From assembly GCA_050298035.1 (NCBI GenBank), contig JBNKTK010000164.1, forward strand, positions 1 through 6,051: a stretch of DNA of 6,051 nt, read 5' to 3'. Shown piece by piece: positions 1-3,978 of this stretch; the stretch's first letter is position 1; every line of letters starts with the position of its first letter. The position numbers were made by a program, and so were the translations under genes. The notes under the pieces were generated by a model, which was given only the letters and a program-made list of their open reading frames with translations, searched no databases and had not been told where the DNA came from. This stretch comes from Gaoshiqia sp050298035 (lineage in GTDB: Bacteria > Bacteroidota > Bacteroidia > Bacteroidales > Prolixibacteraceae).

Positions 1-1
1 T

Positions 2-52
2 ATTGCTAATTTGACAGCACGCCATTACGATGGAAAAATACTAAACCGCTAG
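2..52 (+). other. Possible 3' tail of an upstream gene
   Basis: One frame is open from the left edge to a TAG stop at 50-52 and would encode about sixteen residues ending ARHYDGKILNR. The other two forward frames hit stops within the first dozen bases. A run this short is expected by chance, and no family can be recognised, so this is only a possibility. The rest of 1-110 is AT-rich leader for the gene at 111. It contains TTGACA at 11-16, but I could not pair this with a convincing second promoter box. Confidence 0.2.
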
Positions 53-110
53 TGGTAATGCTGACAAAAAACAGGATATAAACACAAACTAAAATTACTG
101 GAGATTTTAT

Positions 111-602
111 ATGAGACGAAAAGAAATTGCCTTATTATTGACATTGATTTTACTTTCATTCAATTCATTCAGCCAGGAAAAATCAAAAAGACATGTTGTA
201 TATGCCGAGTTACTTGGCAGCGGAGTGATTGGCTCAGTTAATTATGACTTTCGGTTTAAACCAGGCAATGATGGACTTGGAATGAGAATAGGCGGTGGTT
301 ATGTTCCTGATGTATTAGTATTCCCCATCGGATTGAATGGGTTAATTGGGAAAAATAGAATTGCTTTTGAATATGGCGCGGGAATTTCAGTTGGCGTTTT
401 TTTAAAAAGCAAAAGTGGTAACCAAACATTTTCAACAGGGATGGACAATTTGGGGTACATAGGATTCGCAAAGGCCGGGATAAGGGTAACCCCAAAAAAT
501 AATGGCTTATTTTTTAATTTTAATTGGAATCCAATCATAGATACAGTCGACCCCAAATGGATTTGGTTTGGACTGGGAATTGGATATAGCTGGAATAAAT
601 AA
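111..602 (+). CDS. Small exported outer-membrane beta-barrel protein (hypothetical)
   Basis: The 163-residue product starts with a classical signal peptide: basic MRRKE, a hydrophobic stretch to about residue 15, and a likely cleavage after SFS (residue 21). The mature part is made of alternating hydrophobic and polar stretches rich in Gly and aromatics (YAELLGSGVIGSVNYDF, LGMRIGGGY, AFEYGAGISVGVF, FFNFNW). It ends in a strand-like IGYSWNK, as in small transmembrane beta-barrels. Bacteroidota carry many proteins of this layout that stay unnamed, with YxE.LGsG near the N terminus and a G(I/F)SW/F-type last strand. An outer-membrane location is therefore inferred; ligand and role are unknown. 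The ATG at 111 is preceded by TGGAG at 99-103, an unusually good Shine-Dalgarno for this phylum, which supports the start. The gene seems monocistronic, with a terminator hairpin about 60 bases after the stop. It is AT-richer than the pseudouridine synthase gene downstream. Confidence 0.8.
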   Translation: MRRKEIALLLTLILLSFNSFSQEKSKRHVVYAELLGSGVIGSVNYDFRFKPGNDGLGMRIGGGYVPDVLVFPIGLNGLIGKNRIAFEYGAGISVGVFLKSKSGNQTFSTGMDNLGYIGFAKAGIRVTPKNNGLFFNFNWNPIIDTVDPKWIWFGLGIGYSWNK

Positions 603-617
603 AATAGAAATGAACTG

Positions 618-655
618 CCCCCCGCTGGCGCAGGTTTGCAACCGGTATCTTGCGG
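618..655. repeat. GC-rich dispersed-repeat-like palindrome
   Basis: A GC-rich patch follows the AT-rich gene, with CCCCGCTGGCGCAGG leading into the small palindrome GGTT-TGC-AACC at 633-643. Outer CGCA (629-632) and TGCG (651-654) can also pair. From memory, sequences of the form CGCTGGCGCAGGTTTGCAACC recur in intergenic regions of many Bacteroidota genomes and behave like REP-type elements; I could not verify this here. Only one copy lies in this window. Confidence 0.45.
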
Positions 656-664
656 ACAGAAATT

Positions 665-700
665 AAGGATCCGATCTTTCAAAAAGATCGGATCCTTTTT
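665..700 (+). terminator. Rho-independent terminator after the beta-barrel gene
   Basis: AAGGATCCGATCTTT at 665-679 is perfectly complementary to 683-697, giving a 15-bp stem with a CAA loop. The stem ends in T residues that continue to position 700, and another T run follows the G at 701. It lies about 60 bases past the stop at 602. The hairpin is symmetric, but there is no gene on the minus strand to its right, so its job is most likely to end the transcript of the gene at 111. Confidence 0.85.
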
Positions 701-763
701 GTTTTATAACTAATTTGCGGTACAAGCTTGCTGAATCTCATCGATCATCCCGTTCTTTTCCGT

Positions 764-1014
764 CTTCGAAACTCAGTTCCGACACTTCGAAATCAAGTTT
801 TCTTTCTTAGTTGGTTATCTGCCATACATCAAAGCCATTTCCCCCTTCTTCGAAACTTGCACTGCACTCATCGAAATGAATTTCCCATACTTAGACGGAA
901 AATCACCACACTTCGAAAGCCATTTCCGGCACTTAGTTGGCTTTTCCCGCTCTTAGTTGAACAATCCCGACACTTAGATGAAGATTTCTCGTTCTTAGTT
1001 GGCTGATTTGGGTT
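764..1014. repeat. Tandem array of twelve degenerate 21-bp units
   Basis: Units begin at 764, 785, 806, 827, 848, 869, 890, 911, 932, 952, 973 and 994. Every step is 21 bases except 932 to 952, which is 20. Position 1 is C and position 3 is T in all twelve units, position 2 is T in ten, and position 5 is G in eleven. A weaker ATTTCCC-like core sits around positions 12-18. Two unit classes exist: CTTCGAAA-like (764, 785, 827, 848, 869, 911) and CTTAGTTGG-like (806, 890, 932, 952, 973, 994). A TTG-initiated frame stays open at 728-1006 and reads as heptads (LRNSVPT, LRNQVFF and so on). However, the 20-base unit shifts the frame, a second forward frame is open across the CGAAA half too, and there is no signal peptide or ribosome site. 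I therefore regard the array as noncoding. Its function is unknown. Confidence 0.85.
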
Positions 1015-1050
1015 GATCATGATTCCGACACCGGAAATCTTTTGCATAAA

Positions 1051-1079
1051 GATGAATCATGGCGAATTCCATCTTCATC
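1051..1079. other. Hairpin between the repeat array and the pseudouridine synthase promoter
   Basis: GATGAA at 1051-1056 pairs with TTCATC at 1074-1079, and inside it ATGG at 1059-1062 pairs with CCAT at 1069-1072. The small internal loop is asymmetric (two bases against one) and the apical loop is six bases. No T tract follows, so it is a poor terminator. It sits about 25 bases upstream of the promoter box at 1104 and could be an operator-like palindrome or chance. Confidence 0.3.
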
Positions 1080-1103
1080 CCTGAAAAGATTGAAGATTAG
1101 AGC

Positions 1104-1111
1104 TATCTTTG
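1104..1111 (+). promoter_or_regulatory. Bacteroidota -7 promoter box for the pseudouridine synthase gene
   Basis: TATCTTTG matches the Bacteroidota -7 consensus TAnnTTTG exactly. It lies 37 bases ahead of the ATG at 1148, which leaves a leader of roughly 30 bases. No good TTTG -33 box is visible at the expected spacing, so the promoter may be weak or depend on an activator. Confidence 0.6.
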
Positions 1112-1147
1112 CGGCGGCGGAGCTCTGCTGTTAACACATTATTCAAC

Positions 1148-2077
1148 ATGAAAGAGAAAAAGGAAAAGAAAGAAACCCGGGGAACCGAAAAGCGTCCTAA
1201 AACGGGAAAACCACAAAATATCAGCTTTAAAGTGAAGGAACAGGAGGAACTGATGAAGTTCCTGATTGCCCAATTGCCCCATAAAAACCGCAACAACATT
1301 AAAACCATGCTAAAGAAGCGGCAGGTTTTGGTAAACGGATCGGCAGTCACCCAGTTCAATCACCTGTTAAAGCCGGGGCAAACAGTGGAGCTAAGCCGCA
1401 AGCCGGGGCCGGCAGCCGCCCAAATGCGCGGTATTGTTGTCGTTTATGAAGACAAAGACCTGATTGTGGTAAATAAAAATGCCGGCCTGCTGACTATTGC
1501 CACCGACAAGGAAAAGCGCGAAACGGTTTACAGCATGCTGAGCAACTACGTGAAAGAACAGCACAAAAGCAATAAAATATTCATCGTTCACCGCCTTGAC
1601 CGCGAAACATCGGGACTGATGATGTTTGCCAAAAGCAAGGAAATGCAGGAGCTTTTGCAGGAATCGTGGAAGCAGACCGTTGCCGAACGCAGCTACCTGG
1701 CCGTGATCGACGGCAAGCTCGACCCGCCTGAGGGCACCCACACGTCCTACCTGTTCGAGAGCTCGGCTTTTATTGTTTATTCGAGCCAAAACCCGGAAAA
1801 AGGGCAGAAGGCAATCACGCACTATTCAACCCTGAAAAGCAACGATGACTATTCGCTGTTGAAAGTGAACCTCGAAACCGGGCGCAAAAACCAAATCCGC
1901 GTCCACCTGAAAGACCTGGAACACCCGATTGTTGGCGACAAAAAGTACGGATCGACCTCGAACCCCATCGGGCGGCTTGGATTGCACGCCTGGGTGCTGG
2001 CATTTAAGCACCCCATTACCGGGAAGAAAGTCCGTTTCGAAACCTCGATACCGGGAAGTTTCTTGAAGCTGTTCTAA
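1148..2077 (+). CDS. RluA-family RNA pseudouridine synthase
   Basis: The 309-residue enzyme should isomerise specific uridines to pseudouridine in rRNA or tRNA, in the cytoplasm. A lysine-rich tail (residues 1-20) leads into an S4 RNA-binding domain at about 27-82 (LKKRQVLVNG, then LKPGQTVEL), then the catalytic domain from about residue 97. The motif HRLDRETSG at 148-156 carries the catalytic Asp151. GRKNQIRVHL, HPIVGDKKYG and LGLHAW are the other conserved family blocks. S4 plus catalytic domain and the total length fit RluC/RluD-type members; the exact target base cannot be read from sequence. The frame is open from a TTG at 1109, but that codon lies inside the TATCTTTG promoter box, so I place the start at the ATG at 1148. 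The gene stands alone: repeats lie on both sides and no partner gene is adjacent. Confidence 0.93.
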   Translation: MKEKKEKKETRGTEKRPKTGKPQNISFKVKEQEELMKFLIAQLPHKNRNNIKTMLKKRQVLVNGSAVTQFNHLLKPGQTVELSRKPGPAAAQMRGIVVVYEDKDLIVVNKNAGLLTIATDKEKRETVYSMLSNYVKEQHKSNKIFIVHRLDRETSGLMMFAKSKEMQELLQESWKQTVAERSYLAVIDGKLDPPEGTHTSYLFESSAFIVYSSQNPEKGQKAITHYSTLKSNDDYSLLKVNLETGRKNQIRVHLKDLEHPIVGDKKYGSTSNPIGRLGLHAWVLAFKHPITGKKVRFETSIPGSFLKLF

Positions 2078-2079
2078 TT

Positions 2080-2259
2080 GTCTTGACCTTGATTATTTAG
2101 GATTTAACGATTACCTTGATTAAAAATCAGGATTAACGATTGTAAGGAAATTGTACGTCACAATGTAATAATGGATTGTGACGTTAAAAAACTTGAGTTC
2201 TTTTGTTTGTCTCCTAACAATCAAGGTAACCCAGTAATCATTCCAATCAAGGTTAAGAC
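2080..2259. repeat. Imperfect inverted-repeat element upstream of the GxxExxY gene
   Basis: GTCTTGACCTTGATT at 2080-2094 is the inverse of AATCAAGGTTAAGAC at 2245-2259, with one mismatch in fifteen. Each arm holds a second half-site: CCTTGATT at 2087-2094 and 2114-2121 on the left, AATCAAGG at 2219-2226 and 2245-2252 on the right. Over about 42 bases the two arms match at 31 positions with one gap. The left arm also has a direct repeat, AGGATTTAACGATT at 2099-2112 and AGGATTAACGATT at 2129-2141. The element fills nearly the whole gap between the pseudouridine synthase stop and the GxxExxY start. Related AATCAAGG repeats are, from memory, common next to GxxExxY genes in Bacteroidota. Confidence 0.8.
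2155..2184. repeat. Perfect 10-bp inner hairpin of the upstream element
   Basis: ACGTCACAAT at 2155-2164 is the exact reverse complement of ATTGTGACGT at 2175-2184, separated by a ten-base loop. It lies near the centre of the inverted-repeat element. No T tract follows on the + strand, so it is not a normal terminator for the upstream gene. On the minus strand the bases after the stem are not a clean T run either. It may be an operator-like palindrome or the tip of a long cruciform. Confidence 0.6.
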
Positions 2260-2283
2260 TAATTGATTGAAAATATCAAGAAC

Positions 2284-2661
2284 ATGTTACATGAGGATAT
2301 TACACGACAGATTATAGGTTGTGCTATGGAAGTCCACAAACGTCTGGGTAATGGCTTTCAGGAAGTAATTTATCAGCGTTCATTAGAAATCGAGATGAGC
2401 CTTTCAAATATTTCATTTAAACGTGAAATGGAAATGCCTGTCTATTACCGGGACTATCAAATTGGCACCCGACGTGTTGATTTTTTTGTTGAGGATAAAA
2501 TCATGGTGGAACTAAAAGCGCTAATCCGGCTGGAAGATGTGCATTTAGCCCAAGCCATGAATTATCTTGAAGCATATAACATGCAGATAGGTTTGCTAAT
2601 TAATTTTGGATCGCGTAGCCTCGAATTCAAACGGGTGCATAATAACAAGCTTGTGCTTTGA
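2284..2661 (+). CDS. GxxExxY family protein, PD-(D/E)XK nuclease-like fold
   Basis: The 125-residue protein carries the family signature GFQEVIY at residues 24-30 (Gly24, Glu27, Tyr30). A PD-(D/E)XK-type core follows: RVDFF with Asp66, then VELKA with Glu76 and Lys78, and the conserved LAQAMNYL block with Gln90. This matches the family known as GxxExxY / PDDEXK_3, whose biological role is not established. All nuclease-core residues are present, so it should be an intact, possibly metal-dependent enzyme rather than a decayed copy. I choose ATG 2284 because the protein then begins about ten residues before the conserved (I)IGCAMEVHKRLG helix, as is usual. An in-frame TTG at 2263 would add seven residues. 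No clear ribosome site is seen for either. The gene is flanked on both sides by related repeats and looks like an accessory cassette placed between two conserved genes. Confidence 0.88.
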   Translation: MLHEDITRQIIGCAMEVHKRLGNGFQEVIYQRSLEIEMSLSNISFKREMEMPVYYRDYQIGTRRVDFFVEDKIMVELKALIRLEDVHLAQAMNYLEAYNMQIGLLINFGSRSLEFKRVHNNKLVL

Positions 2662-2675
2662 TTGTTGTCCAAACC

Positions 2676-2754
2676 CTGAACCATGGGATTGTATGATCTG
2701 TATTTCCCCGCTATACCATGGTAATCCTATAATCCTTAAAATCATGGTTGAGAC
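2676..2754. repeat. ATGG-type repeat downstream of the GxxExxY gene
   Basis: CTGAACCATG at 2676-2685 is inverted relative to CATGGTTGAG at 2743-2752, with one mismatch in ten, so this block also has inverted ends. Its right part, 2714-2754, aligns without gaps to 2219-2259 upstream of the gene, with 30 of 41 positions identical. Both copies end in GGTT(A/G)AGAC and keep 26 bases between their GG half-sites. Here the half-sites read ATGG rather than AAGG. From memory, the wording NHGNPIILKIMVQT in Bacteroidota hypothetical proteins is the translation of this same kind of repeat. The spurious frame here reads YHGNPIILKIMVET. Confidence 0.75.
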
Positions 2755-2756
2755 AT

Positions 2757-2787
2757 TTTCAGAATTTAATATAATCCCCTACTTTTA
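2757..2787 (+). promoter_or_regulatory. Candidate promoter of the dTDP-glucose dehydratase gene
   Basis: TTTC at 2757-2760 and TACTTTTA at 2780-2787 each differ by one base from the Bacteroidota boxes TTTG and TAnnTTTG, and they are exactly 19 bases apart, the usual spacing. The second box ends 23 bases before the ATG at 2811. The first box begins just after the end of the downstream repeat at 2754. Confidence 0.4.
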
Positions 2788-2810
2788 TTCCCGATTCTAA
2801 AAGAGCAAAA

Positions 2811-3863
2811 ATGAAAACAATACTGATTACCGGTGGTGCGGGATTTATTGGATCGCACGTTGTCCGTTTATTTGTGAATAAGTATTCTGACTATAAAATT
2901 GTCAACCTCGACAAGTTGACTTATGCCGGTAACCTGGCCAACCTGAAAGATATTGAGAACAAGCCAAACTACGAGTTTGTAAAAGCCGATATTGTTGACA
3001 GTGAAGCTATGCTGAAACTGTTCCGGGAAAAGCAGTTTGACGGCGTGATCCACCTGGCTGCCGAGTCACATGTCGACCGGTCGATTTCGAACCCAACCGA
3101 GTTTGTTTTCACCAATGTGATTGGAACCGTGAACCTGTTGAATGCTGCCCGCGAGATATGGAAAGACAAACCGGAAGGCAAGCTCTTTTACCACATCTCC
3201 ACCGACGAAGTGTATGGTTCGCTTGGTGAGGAAGGCCTGTTCACCGAAAACACCAAATATGATCCGCATAGCCCATACTCGGCTTCCAAAGCCAGCTCCG
3301 ACCATTTTGTACGGGCGTATTGCGATACCTTTGGCTTGCCAACGTTGGTCTCGAACTGCTCCAACAATTACGGTTCGTTCCAGTTCCCCGAAAAGTTGAT
3401 CCCGCTTTTTATCAACAACATCCGTAACAACAAGCCGCTGCCGGTTTACGGCAAAGGCGAAAACATTCGTGACTGGCTATGGGTGGAAGACCATGCCCGG
3501 GCGATTGATGTCATCTTCCACAAAGGGAAAGTGGGCGAAACCTACAATATTGGCGGGCACAACGAGTGGACAAACATCAGCCTGATTAAACTGATGTGTT
3601 CGATCATGGACCGCAAACTTGGCCGGGAACAAGGGGCTTCGGAAAAGCTGATCACCTATGTAAAAGACCGCGCCGGGCACGACCTGCGTTATGCCATTGA
3701 CTCAACCAAATTACAACGTGAGTTGGGCTGGGTGCCAAGTCTTCAGTTTGAAGAGGGATTGGAGAAAACCATCGATTGGTACCTCGAAAACGAAGAATGG
3801 CTGAAAAATGTCACCAGCGGCGATTACCAGAAGTACTACGAAGAACAATATCAGAAACGCTGA
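2811..3863 (+). CDS. rfbB: dTDP-glucose 4,6-dehydratase
   Basis: This cytoplasmic NAD-dependent enzyme converts dTDP-glucose to dTDP-4-keto-6-deoxyglucose, the second step toward dTDP-rhamnose and other deoxysugars used in surface polysaccharide. The 350 residues are full length for RfbB/RmlB. The Rossmann motif TGGAGFIGSH is at 7-16. HLAAESHVDRS at 81-91 and STDEVYG at 130-136 are family hallmarks, with the catalytic Thr-Asp-Glu triad at 131-133. The short-chain dehydrogenase pair is YSASK at 156-160 (Tyr156, Lys160). The C-terminal sugar-nucleotide block RAGHDLRYAID is at 287-297. The ATG at 2811 starts directly at the Rossmann strand and is preceded by AAAGAG about seven bases upstream. 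No other dTDP-sugar gene (rfbA, rfbC, rfbD) is in the window, so it is either solitary or separated from its pathway partners. It appears to have its own promoter and terminator. Confidence 0.96.
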   Translation: MKTILITGGAGFIGSHVVRLFVNKYSDYKIVNLDKLTYAGNLANLKDIENKPNYEFVKADIVDSEAMLKLFREKQFDGVIHLAAESHVDRSISNPTEFVFTNVIGTVNLLNAAREIWKDKPEGKLFYHISTDEVYGSLGEEGLFTENTKYDPHSPYSASKASSDHFVRAYCDTFGLPTLVSNCSNNYGSFQFPEKLIPLFINNIRNNKPLPVYGKGENIRDWLWVEDHARAIDVIFHKGKVGETYNIGGHNEWTNISLIKLMCSIMDRKLGREQGASEKLITYVKDRAGHDLRYAIDSTKLQRELGWVPSLQFEEGLEKTIDWYLENEEWLKNVTSGDYQKYYEEQYQKR

Positions 3864-3870
3864 TTTTGCA

Positions 3871-3907
3871 CATTGAGCGTCTCTCTGAGAGGTGGCTCAA
3901 TGGTTTT
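3871..3907 (+). terminator. Likely terminator of the dehydratase gene
   Basis: CATTGAGC at 3871-3878 pairs with GCTCAATG at 3895-3902. Inside, CTCT at 3881-3884 pairs with AGAG at 3888-3891 around a three-base loop, with a small internal loop between the two stems. TTTT follows at 3904-3907. It starts eight bases after the stop at 3863. Confidence 0.65.
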
Positions 3908-3945
3908 ATTCATGCCCTTTCATTTTGCCTTGGTCAAAACCATTG
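3898..3945. repeat. Inverted repeat overlapping the terminator
   Basis: CAATGGTTTT at 3898-3907 is the exact reverse complement of AAAACCATTG at 3936-3945, with 28 bases between the arms. The left arm uses the last five stem bases and the T tract of the terminator at 3871-3907, so the two structures cannot form together. Confidence 0.55.
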
Positions 3946-3954
3946 CTTAACTTG
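3924..3954 (+). promoter_or_regulatory. Weak candidate promoter of the M1 peptidase gene
   Basis: TTTG at 3924-3927 is followed 20 bases later by TAACTTG at 3948-3954, which resembles TAnnTTTG with one T missing. The position would give a leader of only about 20 bases before the ATG at 3979. No Shine-Dalgarno sequence is seen, which is normal for this phylum. Confidence 0.3.
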
Positions 3955-3978
3955 TGTTGGAAATTGAAAAATCCTTAA

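Noticed and set aside
11..42. Sigma70-like promoter TTGACA with AATACT for the gene at 111
   Set aside because: The spacing of 20 bases is too long, the second box is poor, and Bacteroidota use a different consensus. TAATTTG at 7-13 lacks one base of TAnnTTTG.
728..1006. 92-residue open frame across the tandem array
   Set aside because: It needs a TTG start, has no ribosome site, and its heptad pattern follows simply from the 21-base period. The 20-base unit at 932 shifts the frame midway, and another forward frame is open over most of the array.
764..1014. CRISPR array
   Set aside because: Units abut without unique spacers, are only 21 bases, and diverge strongly from each other. There is no cas gene nearby.
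764..1014. Iteron-type replication origin
   Set aside because: Direct repeats of about this length occur at iteron origins, but no replication initiator gene or AT-rich unwinding region with DnaA boxes was seen, and the setting looks chromosomal.
1391..1822. 143-residue antisense open frame under the pseudouridine synthase
   Set aside because: It is the shadow of a conserved catalytic domain, with no independent start signal.
2155..2184. Terminator of the pseudouridine synthase gene
   Set aside because: The stem is perfect but AT-rich, lies almost 80 bases past the stop, and is followed by TTAAAAAAC rather than a T tract.
2606..2800. 64-residue open frame overlapping the 3' end of the GxxExxY gene
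   Set aside because: It begins inside the GxxExxY gene in another frame, and most of the remainder is a translation of the downstream repeat (YHGNPIILKIMVET).
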